This document shows, one piece after another, positions 36,569-45,805 of a stretch of 64,000 nucleotides of DNA. The stretch is from Sinorhizobium sp. 6-70 (GTDB lineage Bacteria > Pseudomonadota > Alphaproteobacteria > Rhizobiales > Rhizobiaceae): positions 449,802 to 513,801 of the forward strand of contig NZ_JASKLS010000002.1 in assembly GCF_030124375.1 (NCBI RefSeq), written 5' to 3'. The notes beneath the pieces are model-generated. The model was not told the origin of the DNA and did not search any database. It worked only from the letters and a program-made list of their open reading frames with translations. The number at the start of each line of letters is the position of its first letter. Within the stretch, counting starts at the first letter, position 1. The position numbers were made by a program, and so were the translations under genes.

Positions 36569-37056
36569 GTGCCTCCCGATTGCGGCGCGTGCCACCTCTC
36601 TCCCGACTTCTTACGGTTTGTCCACTTGTGCGTTCCGGCGGGCCTCCATTCCCGCTGTTTCGTTTCGGCGCACCTGACGCGCCTATTCATATCAAGAATT
36701 ATTTTTTCCTTCCAGTATATTTTTGATTTGAACGTTGCGGTTCCGGACGCACAATGACCTTCCACACGACCGCCGAAATTTATGACCACCTTCGGCTGCA
36801 CATTGGCCGGCCCGCGCTGTTTCCCAGCCAAGCACCGACTTTCGACGCACATTGTCAGATCAAAGGCAATTGTTCGGATGCGACAGGGGCTGCGACGACC
36901 AGGCATCCCTGCAACGCACGCCTATGCCCGCGTCGGGCCTTTAAGGATAAAGCATGCGGCAATTCAAAGTGCGACGGCGACCGCTGCAGAAGACCCGCGC
37001 GCAGGAAAGCTCAGACGAGGGCAGACAGGCAAGAGCCATGCTCGGCCGTGTCGTCC
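36569..37056. other. 488-bp intergenic region, AT-rich patch, no gene seen
   Basis: Upstream of the LuxR-type gene and downstream of the XRE-cupin gene. There is an AT-rich stretch near 36687-36735 (AATTATTTTTTCC) that would suit a promoter for the LuxR-type gene. Open plus-strand frames are unsupported. Confidence 0.5.
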
Positions 37057-37791
37057 TCAGTCCTCTCCGTGGCCGCGCGGATAGGAAATGATCGAGAGAA
37101 ACCGGATCGGCAGACGTGTCAGCTCTTCCGGCCCGTGCGGCGCGTCGGCGTCGAAGAACAGACTGTCGCCCGCAGTCATGCGGTAAAGATTGTTGCCGTG
37201 CCGATAAACGACCTCGCCTTCCAGCATGTAGAGGAATTCCAGGCCGCCATGCTGAAACGCGGGGAACACGTCCGAATCTTCTGTCAACGTGATGAGATAG
37301 GGCTCTACAACAACTCCAGCGGTATTCGAGCCGATGTGACCGAGCAGGTTGTACTGGTGGCCGGCGCGGGTACCGCGACGCTCGACGTCAACCCCCTCCC
37401 CCGCCTTGACGAATACGGCGCTATGTTCCTCTTCGAAACGGCGGAAGAAGGAGGTGATTGGTACACCGAGCGCCCGCGACAGCGTCTGCAGTGTCGTCAA
37501 TGACGGCGACGTGTTGCCATTTTCGATCTTCGACAGCATGCCGACCGAAATGTCGGTCGCGGCGGCAACGTCAGCCACTGTGATGCCGAGCTTTTTGCGG
37601 AAGGCGCGCACTTCGTGGCCGATCGCTACCTCGAGCACCTTTTCACGGTTGTCGCGAATGGCGTGCGGATCCTGGGTCAGCGGCGAGACACGCGCCAAAC
37701 CTGCCGCCGTCTTGTGGGCGGCGGCCGCAACCGCTGCCGCCTTGCCATTCTTCTTCGACTGCCCGTGCTTTTCCGCCTTTTCCTTCATCAT
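37057..37791 (-). CDS. XRE-family regulator with C-terminal cupin sensor domain
   Basis: A 244-residue protein. A Lys/Ala-rich N-terminal tail (about 1-45) precedes the helix-turn-helix (about 58-113): VRAFRKKLGITVADVAAATDISVGMLSKIENGNTSPSL has its recognition helix in SVGMLSKIEN. A cupin_2 sensor follows (about 170-235) with FQHGGLEFLYMLEGEV, YRMTAGDSLFFDADAPHG and FLSIISYPRG. Such proteins sense small acids or amines in the cupin pocket. It is downstream of the serine-cycle operon on the same strand, separated by 230 bp, and has a palindrome TTTACTgatAGTAAA about 20 bp upstream. It likely controls itself and perhaps the serine-cycle genes. Confidence 0.9.
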   Translation of the reverse strand: MMKEKAEKHGQSKKNGKAAAVAAAAHKTAAGLARVSPLTQDPHAIRDNREKVLEVAIGHEVRAFRKKLGITVADVAAATDISVGMLSKIENGNTSPSLTTLQTLSRALGVPITSFFRRFEEEHSAVFVKAGEGVDVERRGTRAGHQYNLLGHIGSNTAGVVVEPYLITLTEDSDVFPAFQHGGLEFLYMLEGEVVYRHGNNLYRMTAGDSLFFDADAPHGPEELTRLPIRFLSIISYPRGHGED

Positions 37792-37810
37792 GCCGATCTC
37801 GCTTCAATTT

Positions 37811-37825
37811 TTTACTGATAGTAAA
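37811..37825. promoter_or_regulatory. Palindrome upstream of XRE-cupin gene
   Basis: TTTACT, three bases, AGTAAA: an exact inverted repeat 20-34 bp before the XRE-cupin start codon, in an AT-rich stretch. The position fits an autoregulatory operator. Confidence 0.6.
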
Positions 37826-37953
37826 CATTTTTGCGTGCCATCACAATGGTGTGGCCGACGAATTATTCTGCCCTGAGTAGAAGATCACCGCCCACCACAG
37901 CCTGTCCCCGCCATGACGACCGCTGTCCCGGAAAAGGAGATTTAAAGGATCCG

Positions 37954-37981
37954 GCGTCGCGCGCCGGAGGACGCGCGGCGC
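37954..37981. terminator. GC hairpin after the serine-cycle operon
   Basis: Arms 37954-37963 and 37972-37981 pair over 10 bp with one G-T pair and an 8-nt loop. It follows the glycerate kinase stop in the minus-strand direction. The downstream T-run is poor, so it may be a weak terminator or an mRNA 3'-end protector. Confidence 0.4.
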
Positions 37982-38021
37982 TGTGGGTTAAACGGGTTCG
38001 CGCGTCCAGAAGGACCTGTCT

Positions 38022-39320
38022 TTATCGCATCAGCAGGATTTGCAGGTCTGCGACGTTGGTGCCGGTGGCGGCGGTAATCAAGAGATCTCCCGACGATTCC
38101 AGAGCACGGTAGGAGTCGTTGTTCTCAAGAAGTGCGCGAGGATTGCAACCGATCGTACGCATCCGGCTCATCGAGCTCGGATCGACGATGCCGCCCGCAG
38201 CGTCAGTGGGGCCGTCGCGGCCATCGGTGCCAGCGCTCAGGAAAGCCCAAGGGCGCTTGATCGGCGCCGATTCGGCAAGCAAGGCAAAGCGCAGCACCAG
38301 CTCCTGGTTGCGTCCGCCGGTGCCGCTGCCGGCGACGCGCACGGTCGGCCCGCCTCCGGCGACAATGGCGACGGAGCCGCGCTGGTTCGACGCATCGAGG
38401 GCCATGCGGTGCAGCGTGTGAGCGACCTTCGCAACATCCCCGCTCAGCCAGTCGCTCGCCTTGAGGACCGTCGGATAGTTCGCCCCGGCGTTCTCGATCA
38501 CCTGCCGCAGGCTGATGCGGTTGGAGCCTATTAGCACGTTCTCGACGTGATCGGGTCTTCCGGCTTCGTCGCGGACGAGATGGTTGACTTGAGAACGAAT
38601 GGCGTCAGGCAGGCGGTCGCGCAATCCATAGCGATCGAGAACAGCAAGCGCGTCCGCGGCCGTCGATTTGGGCTGCGCCGTCGGGCCGCTGGCGATGATG
38701 CCGATATCGTCGCCCGGCACGTCCGAGAGAATGAGCGACAGCATTCTGGCACCGGAAGCAAGTTGGGCCAGCCGCCCGCCCTTGAGGCGCGAGAATTGCT
38801 GGCGCACCGCGTTGATTTCGTTGATCTCCGCACCGGAGCGGATCAGTGCGTCGTTGAGCGCGATCTTGTCGGCGAGGGAGAGGCCGGGCACGGGCGCGCA
38901 GATCAACGCCGACCCGCCGCCACTGACAAGTGCCAGAACCAGGTCACCGGGTTCGGCCGCCCGCGCTGCCCTTTCGATGGCATAGGCACCCGCAATGCTA
39001 CCCTCGTTGGGCAGGGGATGACCGCCGGCGATAACGTGAACGTCTTCGATACTCTCCAGGTTCTCCTGGTTGGTGACGGCGCGCGCGTAATGCAGCTTGT
39101 CTCGGACGAAGGGTAGAGCCGCACGTGTCATCGGGCAGGCCGCTTTGCCGAAGGCGATCAGGATCACGCGCCGTGCTGCTGCAATTGCGTCGCGCCTCCC
39201 CTCGAGCGCTGACGTGACTGCGCTCGAGGGGTCCGATGCGGCGACGCCTTCGCGAAACAGGGCGATCGCCTGTTCGCGGAGCATAGACACCAAAGGAGCC
39301 GGACGGTCGGGGATCATCAT
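38022..39320 (-). CDS. gck: Glycerate 2-kinase (MOFRL family) of the serine cycle
   Basis: A 432-residue protein of the GckA/TtuD (MOFRL) family, with AARRVILIAFGKAACPMTRAA, LALVSGGGSALICAPVPGLSLADKI, INAVRQQFSRLKGGRLA, VAGGGPTVRV and the C-terminal MOFRL stretch AFLSAGTDGRDGPTDAAGG. It phosphorylates D-glycerate to 2-phosphoglycerate with ATP, the step before enolase in the serine cycle. It is cytosolic. Its start overlaps the hprA stop by 4 bp, so HprA product and kinase are coupled. It is the last gene of the sga-mcl-mtkA-mtkB-hprA-gck operon. Confidence 0.9.
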   Translation of the reverse strand: MMIPDRPAPLVSMLREQAIALFREGVAASDPSSAVTSALEGRRDAIAAARRVILIAFGKAACPMTRAALPFVRDKLHYARAVTNQENLESIEDVHVIAGGHPLPNEGSIAGAYAIERAARAAEPGDLVLALVSGGGSALICAPVPGLSLADKIALNDALIRSGAEINEINAVRQQFSRLKGGRLAQLASGARMLSLILSDVPGDDIGIIASGPTAQPKSTAADALAVLDRYGLRDRLPDAIRSQVNHLVRDEAGRPDHVENVLIGSNRISLRQVIENAGANYPTVLKASDWLSGDVAKVAHTLHRMALDASNQRGSVAIVAGGGPTVRVAGSGTGGRNQELVLRFALLAESAPIKRPWAFLSAGTDGRDGPTDAAGGIVDPSSMSRMRTIGCNPRALLENNDSYRALESSGDLLITAATGTNVADLQILLMR

Positions 39321-40284
39321 ACGACCTTGTCGGGAGGGGGAGCCCCCTCGAAGAAGGCGGTGAGGTTCTCGATGGCCCGCATTCCCATGTCCACCCGGGT
39401 TTCCTCTGTCGCGCTGCCGAGATGCGGCAACAGCACCACATTCTCCATGTGCATCAAGGCAGATGGCACATCCGGCTCGCCGTCATAGACGTCGAGGCCC
39501 GCGCCGGCGATCTTGCCGGTTTCGAGCGCCTCGATCAGCGCCTTCGGATCGACCACGTCGCCTCGGGCGGTGTTGATGAGGAAAGCGCCTCGCTTCATCG
39601 TACCGAGCCGTGCCGCACTGATGAGGTGCCTGTTTTCGGCGCCGCCGGGGCAATGCAGTGACACGAAATCGGCTTGCACGAGCAGGTCGTCGATCGTCGG
39701 CAGCTGCCGTGCGCCCATGGCGCGGGTTTCCTCGTCGTCGACCTTCGAGCGGTTGTAGAAGATGACATCCATGTCGAAGCCGAAATGCGCACGTTTGGCG
39801 GTCGCCTTGCCGATGCGGCCCATGCCGATAATGCCGATGGTCTTGCCGGTCACCTTGGCACCGATCATGTGGGTGGGGCACCATCCCGCCCACCGGCCGG
39901 CGCGCAATTGGCGTTCGCCCTCGCCCACTCTGCGGCAAACCGAGAGCAAAAGGCTCATGGCGATGTCGGCGGTGCAGTCTGTCAGCACACCCGGCGTATT
40001 GGTCACCGTGATGGCGCGTGCGCGCGCGGCCTCGATATCGATATGCCGAAACCGACGCCGAAATTGGCCAGCAGCTTGGTCCGGATGTCAGCCTCTGGAA
40101 AGACGGCGGCCGGCAGCTTGTCGCTGACTGTTGGCAGGATCGCGTCGAAGTCCAGGAACGCGGCCTGGAGTTGCGCCAGGCTCATCGGTGCGTCGCTTTG
40201 ATTGAAGGTCGTATCGAACCGCTCGGCAAGCACCCGTTCTACAGCCGCGGGCCAGCGGCGCGTAACGATAACGCGTGGTTTCAT
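39317..40284 (-). pseudogene. hprA: Hydroxypyruvate reductase with one apparent 1-nt frameshift
   Basis: A D-2-hydroxyacid dehydrogenase split into two frames. The first 85 or so residues (MKPRVIVTRRWPAAVERVL... to LLANFGVGFG) run into a stop in frame. The rest (TNTPGVLTDCTADIAMSLLLS..., then GIIGMGRIGKATAKRA for the NAD site and LLPHLGSAT with the catalytic His) is in another frame. Restoring one base near 40045 (GGCAT to GGCCAT) gives a continuous GFGHIDIEAARAR run. The enzyme reduces hydroxypyruvate to D-glycerate in the serine cycle. It is either a real inactivating deletion or an assembly error. Gene context (mtkB upstream, gck overlapping downstream) is intact. Confidence 0.85.
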
Positions 40285-40375
40285 CGTATTTCCCTAATAT
40301 GAAACGCCATGCGTGACCGCGTGGCTCAACGTAGGGCGACGGGAGCCGGCGCCGCCGGCTCCCGTCAAGGCAGAG

Positions 40376-41275
40376 TCAGGCGGCCTTCATCCCCTGCTCG
40401 AGCACGCCTGCGACGGTCGGGCCGAAGGCAGCCGGAGTCGGCACGATCGTGACGCCTGCATCGCGCAGGATCTCGACCTTTTCCTGGGCGGATTCGCCGA
40501 AGGCGGAGATGATGGCGCCTGCGTGGCCCATGCGCTTGCCTTTTGGCGCCGAGAGGCCAGCGATGTAAGCGATCAACGGCTTGCGCATGTGGTGCCTCGC
40601 CCATTCCGCAGCTTCCGCTTCCTGCGGGCCGCCGATCTCGCCGATCATCACCACGGCGTCAGTGTCGGGGTCTTCCTCGAACAGCTTGAGGATGTCCTTG
40701 AAAGAAGAGCCGTTGATCGGATCGCCGCCGATGCCGACGCTGGTCGAAACGCCGATCCCAAGCGCCTTCATCTGAGACGCCGCCTCGTAGCCGAGGGTTC
40801 CCGAGCGCCCCACGATGCCGACGCGGCCGGGCAGGTAGATGTGGCCGGGCATGATACCCATCAGGGCCTGGCCGGGAGTGATCACTCCGGCGCAGTTGGG
40901 GCCGATCAGGCGCATGCGGTCTTCATAGCGGAAGCGGCGCATATAGCGCTTGACCCGCATCATGTCCTGCGAGGGGATGCCGTCGGTGATGCAGACGCAG
41001 AGCTTCACACCGGCTTCGGCCGCCTCCATGATCGAGTCGGCGGCGAAGGGCGGCGGCACGAATACGATCGAGGCTTCCGTCCCGGTTTCGCGCACTGCGC
41101 CCTTGACCGTGTTGAACACAGGGATGCCGTTGTGCACCTGCCCGCCCTTGCCGGGGGTGACACCGCCGACGACGTTGGTGCCGTAGCGCTTCATGTCCTG
41201 CGCATGGAAGGAGCCGATCTTGCCGGTCAGGCCCTGGACGATGACGCGCGTCCTGCGATTCAAGAGAACTGCCAT
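40376..41275 (-). CDS. mtkB: Malate thiokinase alpha-like subunit
   Basis: A 299-residue protein of the succinyl-CoA synthetase alpha family: MAVLLNRRTRVIVQGLTGKIG at the CoA-binding start, GPNCAGVITPGQALMG in the middle, and the phosphohistidine His251 in GKRMGHAGAII. With MtkA it makes malyl-CoA from malate, CoA and ATP in the serine cycle. Sequence alone cannot fully separate it from SucD, but its place between mtkA and hprA in a serine-cycle operon, with mcl and sga, settles it. It starts 12 nt after the mtkA stop. Confidence 0.92.
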   Translation of the reverse strand: MAVLLNRRTRVIVQGLTGKIGSFHAQDMKRYGTNVVGGVTPGKGGQVHNGIPVFNTVKGAVRETGTEASIVFVPPPFAADSIMEAAEAGVKLCVCITDGIPSQDMMRVKRYMRRFRYEDRMRLIGPNCAGVITPGQALMGIMPGHIYLPGRVGIVGRSGTLGYEAASQMKALGIGVSTSVGIGGDPINGSSFKDILKLFEEDPDTDAVVMIGEIGGPQEAEAAEWARHHMRKPLIAYIAGLSAPKGKRMGHAGAIISAFGESAQEKVEILRDAGVTIVPTPAAFGPTVAGVLEQGMKAA

Positions 41276-41287
41276 TTCGACCTCCCG

Positions 41288-42472
41288 TTAGTGCTTCTTC
41301 GACTTGCCAAAGGCGCGCATCGCCTCGACCGATTTCTCGGCCGCTTCGGCCAGTGTGTCGGTCACGATTACCTTCTCGCCTGACTCGGCGAGGATGCGGC
41401 GGCCCTCCTCGACATTGGTTCCGGCGAGGCGCACCACCAGCGGCACGTTGACGCCAACCTCGCGGATTGCCTTGATGACGCCCTCGGCCACCCAGTCGCA
41501 GCGGTTGATGCCGGCAAAGATGTTGACCAGGATGGTCTCGACTTGTCTGTCGGCAAGCACGGCGCGAAAGGCCTTGGCTACGCGCTCGGGCGAGGCGCCG
41601 CCGCCGATGTCGAGAAAGTTGGCGGGCTCGCCGCCAGCGATCTTGATCATGTCCAATGTCGCCATTGCCAGGCCGGCGCCGTTGATGATGCAGCCGATGT
41701 TGCCGTCGAGGCCGACATAGGAGAGACCACGATCACTGGCGAAGGTCTCGCGCGGATCTTCCTGCGATTTGTCGCGCAGCTCCGAGATTTCGGGCCGACG
41801 GTATAGGGCGTTCTCGTCGAAGGACATCTTGGCGTCGAGCGCAATCAGGTTGCCGTCGCGGGTGACGACCAGCGGGTTGATCTCCAGCATCGAGGCGTCG
41901 AAGTCGCGAAACACACGGTAACAGCCGAGCAGCGTGTCCACTGCCTTGCCGATCAAAGCGTTCTCCAGTCCAAGGCCGAAGGCGATCTCGCGCGCCTGGA
42001 ATTCCTGCATGCCCGCGCCCGGATCGACGATCGCACGGATGATCGAGTCGGGCTGTTTCTCGGCGATCTCCTCGATTTCCATGCCGCCCGAGGCGGAGGC
42101 CACGATCATGACGCGCTCCGATTTGCGGTCGAGCACAATGCCGAGATAAAGCTCCTGCCGGATATCGACGGTTTCCTCGATGTAAAGGCGCGACACGAGC
42201 TTTCCTTTTGGGCCGGTCTGGTGCGTTACCAGCTTGCGGCCGAGCATGTATTCGGCGGCTTCGGACACTTCGCCGTCGGACTTGCAGATGCGGATGCCGC
42301 CCGCTTTGCCGCGAGCACCGGAATGGATCTGCGCCTTGACCACCCATGTGTCGCCGCCGATCTCACTGGCACGGTAGGTCGCCTGCTCCGGGCTGTAGGC
42401 AAGGCCGCCACGCGGGATATGCACCGAGTAGCGCGAGAGCAGTTCCTTCGCCTGGTATTCATGGATGTCCAT
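41288..42472 (-). CDS. mtkA: Malate thiokinase beta-like subunit
   Basis: A 394-residue protein from the ATG at 42472 ([15 protein letters not shown]); the longer frame to 42535 adds only unlikely residues. It has an ATP-grasp domain with [17 protein letters not shown] and [39 protein letters not shown] supplies Mg ligands, and the C-terminal CoA-ligase half has [17 protein letters not shown] and FLDIGGGA. It is homologous to SucC. With MtkB it activates malate to malyl-CoA, which Mcl (encoded upstream) then splits. The ribosome site is GAGGA just before the start. Confidence 0.92.
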   Translation of the reverse strand: MDIHEYQAKELLSRYSVHIPRGGLAYSPEQATYRASEIGGDTWVVKAQIHSGARGKAGGIRICKSDGEVSEAAEYMLGRKLVTHQTGPKGKLVSRLYIEETVDIRQELYLGIVLDRKSERVMIVASASGGMEIEEIAEKQPDSIIRAIVDPGAGMQEFQAREIAFGLGLENALIGKAVDTLLGCYRVFRDFDASMLEINPLVVTRDGNLIALDAKMSFDENALYRRPEISELRDKSQEDPRETFASDRGLSYVGLDGNIGCIINGAGLAMATLDMIKIAGGEPANFLDIGGGASPERVAKAFRAVLADRQVETILVNIFAGINRCDWVAEGVIKAIREVGVNVPLVVRLAGTNVEEGRRILAESGEKVIVTDTLAEAAEKSVEAMRAFGKSKKH

Positions 42473-42485
42473 GTGGTGTTCCTCC

Positions 42486-43451
42486 TCAGTTTGGCGGGCT
42501 TGTGCGCGACCGCGCCGAACGCTCGATTGCCTCATGCATGACGAGCACGTTGCGGGCCATGCGCTCGGATGCGGCGTCGATCATCTTGCCGTCGAGGGCG
42601 GCGGCACCCTTGCCCTTTTCCTCGGCCTCCTTCAGCACTTCGATGATGCGGCGCGCGCGCGTGACTTCCTTCTCCAGCGGCGAGAACACGGCATTGGCGA
42701 GGTCGATCTGCGAAGGGTGGATCGCCCACTTGCCTTCGATACCGAGCGCGGCCGCACGCTTGGCGGCGGCCATGTAGCCGTCCGCATCGGAAAAGTCGCC
42801 GAACGGTCCATCGATGGCGCGCAAGCCATAGGCACGGCAGGCGACCGTCATGCGCGACAGTGCTGCGTGCCACTGGTCGCCCGGATAGTCGGGATTGAGG
42901 CCGCCGATGTTGACGGTGCGCGCCTTGCAGCTCGCGGCATAGTCGGCGACGCCGAAATGCAGCGCCTCGAGCCGGCCGCCATAGGCGGCGATGGCCTCGA
43001 CGTTGGCCATGCCGAGAGCCGTTTCGATCAGGGCCTCCAGGCCGACGCGGGTCTTGAAGCCCTTGGCGGCCTCGATCTGGCTGACCATCGCCTCGACCAT
43101 GTAGAGGTCGGCCGGAACGCCGACCTTGGGCACCAGGATGGTGTCGAGCCGATCGCCGGCCTGCTCCATTACGTCGACCACGTCGCGATACATATAGTGG
43201 GTGTCGAGGCCGTTGATGCGCACCGAAATCGTCTTGCCGCGGGCACGCCAGTCGATCTCGTTGAGCGCCTCGATGATGTTCTTGCGCGCCCGCTCCTTGT
43301 CAGGCGGAGCGACCGCGTCCTCGATGTCGAGGAAGACGTAATCGGCAGCGCAGTCGGCGGCTTTCCGGATCATTTCCGGGTTGGAGCCCGGCACTGCGAG
43401 TTCGCTGCGCTGAAGGCGCAGCTTGCGCAGGTGGTGAATTGTATGGCTCAT
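42486..43451 (-). CDS. mcl: Malyl-CoA lyase (HpcH/HpaI-CitE family)
   Basis: A 321-residue TIM-barrel lyase of the CitE/malyl-CoA lyase family, with [36 protein letters not shown] (acidic metal ligand region), [29 protein letters not shown] and [11 protein letters not shown]. It splits malyl-CoA into glyoxylate and acetyl-CoA, regenerating the glyoxylate acceptor of the serine cycle; Mg-dependent and cytosolic. It sits between sga and mtkA with gaps of 54 and 13 bp. A related family function, citramalyl-CoA cleavage, is less likely in this operon. Confidence 0.92.
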   Translation of the reverse strand: MSHTIHHLRKLRLQRSELAVPGSNPEMIRKAADCAADYVFLDIEDAVAPPDKERARKNIIEALNEIDWRARGKTISVRINGLDTHYMYRDVVDVMEQAGDRLDTILVPKVGVPADLYMVEAMVSQIEAAKGFKTRVGLEALIETALGMANVEAIAAYGGRLEALHFGVADYAASCKARTVNIGGLNPDYPGDQWHAALSRMTVACRAYGLRAIDGPFGDFSDADGYMAAAKRAAALGIEGKWAIHPSQIDLANAVFSPLEKEVTRARRIIEVLKEAEEKGKGAAALDGKMIDAASERMARNVLVMHEAIERSARSRTSPPN

Positions 43452-43505
43452 GTTGTCTCCTCCCTTGGAGCGCCGCGCGTCCGATGGAACAGCGGCGTTG
43501 GAGCG

Positions 43506-44696
43506 TCAGGCGACCTTGGCGATCGGCGGCTGCGCCGACAGACGGTAGTGCTCAAGCGCCGCGCCCACACCGGACCCTGGCCGCACCTTCACACCGCAAT
43601 CGCGCAGCGCCATTTCGGCCGCCGAGATCGCGCCGCAGATCATGACTTCGTTGACCCAGCCAAGATGGCCGATGCGGAACACCTTGCCGGCGACCTTATT
43701 CAGGCCGACGCCGAGTGAGGTCTGGTAGCCGTAATAGGCACGGCGCACGACCTCGGCGCTGTCGATGCCCTCCGGCACCACGACCGCGCTGACTGTATCG
43801 GAATGCCACTTGGCTTCCTTGGCGCAGAGCTTCAGGCCCCAGGCTTCGACCGCGTGGCGGACACCGGTCGCCAGCCGGTTGTGGCGCTCGAAGATGCCTT
43901 CAAGACCCTCTTCGTGAATAAGGTCGAGGGCGGCGCGCAGACCGCGTAGCAACTGTACCGCCGGCGTGTAGGGGAAGTAGCCGGTGTCATTGGCGCGGAT
44001 CTGATCCTCGAAGGAGAAGTAGCAACGATTGTGCTTGGCGCTCCGGGAGGCAGCGAGCGCCTTCTGGCTGACCGACAGAAAGCCGAGCCCCGGCGGCAGC
44101 ATGAAGCCCTTCTGCGAGCCGGAGACGGCGCAATCCACGCCCCACTCCTCTTGGCGGAAGTCGATCGAGCCGACTGAGGAGACGCCGTCGACGAAGAGCA
44201 GTGCCGGGTGCTTGGCGGCGTTGAGGGCGGCGCGCACGGCGCTGACATCGCTCGTTACGCCGGTTGCGGTTTCGTTGTGAGTGACAAATACCGCCTTGAT
44301 ACGATGCTCCCGGTCCTGAGCGAGCCGCTCGGCATAGATCTCGACCGGGCAGCCGGCGCCCCACTCGACATCGACCACATCGACGTCGAGCCCGAAGCGT
44401 ACGCACATGTCGACCCACAGGTGCGAGAACTGACCGAATCGCGACATCAGCACCCGGTCGCCGGGGCCAAGGGTGTTGGCGATTGCCGATTCCCATGCGC
44501 CGGTGCCAGAGGACGGAAAAACAAAGACGCGGCCGGTCTCGTTGCGGAACACCTTCATCAGGTCGGTGAAGAGGCCGCGCGTGAAGGTCGGGTAGTCTGG
44601 AGCGCGCATGTCCTCCATCGGCATGTTCATTGCCTGCCGGACGACCTCCGGAATATTGGTCGGTCCTGGAACGAAAAGCTGGGTGAAGCCGGCCAT
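43506..44696 (-). CDS. sga: Serine-glyoxylate aminotransferase
   Basis: A 396-residue class V aminotransferase from the ATG at 44696 (MAGFTQLFVPGPTNIPE). Key parts are FPSSGTGAWESAI (phosphate loop), HNETATGVTSD, FVDGVSSVGSIDF (PLP Asp) and the PLP Lys196 in VSGSQKGFMLPPG. It moves the amino group from serine to glyoxylate, giving hydroxypyruvate and glycine, the entry step of the serine cycle. It is the first gene of the sga-mcl-mtkA-mtkB-hprA-gck minus-strand operon. A strong bidirectional terminator 375 bp upstream (45071-45098) isolates it from glyA. Confidence 0.93.
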   Translation of the reverse strand: MAGFTQLFVPGPTNIPEVVRQAMNMPMEDMRAPDYPTFTRGLFTDLMKVFRNETGRVFVFPSSGTGAWESAIANTLGPGDRVLMSRFGQFSHLWVDMCVRFGLDVDVVDVEWGAGCPVEIYAERLAQDREHRIKAVFVTHNETATGVTSDVSAVRAALNAAKHPALLFVDGVSSVGSIDFRQEEWGVDCAVSGSQKGFMLPPGLGFLSVSQKALAASRSAKHNRCYFSFEDQIRANDTGYFPYTPAVQLLRGLRAALDLIHEEGLEGIFERHNRLATGVRHAVEAWGLKLCAKEAKWHSDTVSAVVVPEGIDSAEVVRRAYYGYQTSLGVGLNKVAGKVFRIGHLGWVNEVMICGAISAAEMALRDCGVKVRPGSGVGAALEHYRLSAQPPIAKVA

Positions 44697-45194
44697 GTAA
44701 TCCTCCCGAAGGCTCTCAAGGGCGCCGTGCCCTTCCGTGACTTTCGACGGGATGATCGGGTCACCGTCGCCGACCGACAACACTCTTCAGGATAGAAATC
44801 CCGACCTTTGGGCGTTGGGCCGCGCCCACCCTTTCAGGCGTCCCATCGGATAGGATGAACCCTACCCCCGCGCGTCATGGGTGTCCGTTGCCGCCGCATT
44901 GATCCTGTGCGCGGCAATGCCCTCCGACAGTGGCGATGGAGAACAGAGCGCAAGTCGACGGCAGTACATTTAGCAATGATGTCGCGATTTGGCAGGCAGC
45001 TGTGCGCTCAGGAAAACTCCATGCGCAAGGGCGATATCGTAGCGTCGAAAAACAAGTCTTTAAAAACAAAAGCCCCGTCCTGGTCGCAGGACGGGGCTCT
45101 TCATTTTGTCGCTCTTGCGACGATCTTAAGGATCGGTGCCGCAATGCATGGCAAGCAGCGGCGGCGATCCGTGTCGTGCAACGTCGAAAACGAT
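44697..45194. other. 498-bp region with terminator and sga promoter
   Basis: This holds the strong hairpin at 45071-45098 and, downstream of it in the minus direction, the presumed sga promoter. No supported gene lies here. The small open frames on the plus strand at 44877 and 44930 overlap the hairpin and look like chance. Confidence 0.5.
45071..45098. terminator. Strong intrinsic terminator between serine-cycle blocks
   Basis: A perfect 11-bp stem, AGCCCCGTCCT with AGGACGGGGCT, and a 6-nt loop. In the minus direction it is followed by TTTGTTTTT; in the plus direction by CTTCATTTT, which is poorer. It should end transcripts from the ppc-glyA-45195 group before the sga operon. Confidence 0.85.
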
Positions 45195-45569
45195 CTATGC
45201 CTCGACGCCGGCCTTGCGTGGCGGGATCGCCGACGATGTCGGGCGTAGCAGTGACAGCGTCAGTCGCTCGACGCAAAGTGGCATAACGAGCTTGGCGCCG
45301 TCGGCATAGAGCGAACCGCCTGAAGCGCGAAATGACCCCTTGTCGACGAAGGATTCGAGCACGTCCCGCGTCCTGAGCGGCAGCAGGTCGCCGCAGGCGC
45401 TCATGTGGGCGAAGATCCGACTGATTGGGACGCCGCGCCCTTCCACGGCCACGACAGGTTCCTCGTTTCCTTCTTCCCACTCCTCCAGCGCTTCAAGCGC
45501 GTCATGGAAGGCGTTCTGGAGGGTGATGGGCGCATGGCCCTCGTAAAGCTCCGGAAGCACTTTCTGCAT
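45195..45569 (-). CDS. Small acidic protein in the serine-cycle cluster, function unknown
   Basis: About 124 residues from the ATG at 45569, which is preceded by AGGA at a good distance; an ATG two codons earlier is too close to it. It is soluble and acidic in its first half (DALEALEEWEEGNEEPVVAVEG). It then has GVPISRIFAHMSACGDLLPLRTRDVLESFVDKG and a hydrophobic-then-basic end. I recognise no domain. It lies between glyA and the terminator, on the same strand, but with a 237-bp gap and an AT-rich patch near 45645-45700 that could be its own promoter. It may be a regulator of cycle flux or a small enzyme subunit; there is no direct evidence. Confidence 0.7.
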   Translation of the reverse strand: MQKVLPELYEGHAPITLQNAFHDALEALEEWEEGNEEPVVAVEGRGVPISRIFAHMSACGDLLPLRTRDVLESFVDKGSFRASGGSLYADGAKLVMPLCVERLTLSLLRPTSSAIPPRKAGVEA

Positions 45570-45805
45570 GTGCATGTCCTTTCAGGCTCAGTTTGGATTG
45601 CGCTGCGACTATGCGCGTTGCGCTGTTGAATCTCGCATCCCGCCACCCTGTCAGGAAATATATTTGCACATTGGTGAACTTTTCTGCAATTAAAATCGCG
45701 CAAGGATGAACGCCCGGACAGCGCCCATGCCGATCGCAGACCTGCCATCGACGCTTCGCTCGCTCCGGATCGCAACGTCGATGCCAAGTCCTAGCGACAG
45801 AAAAA

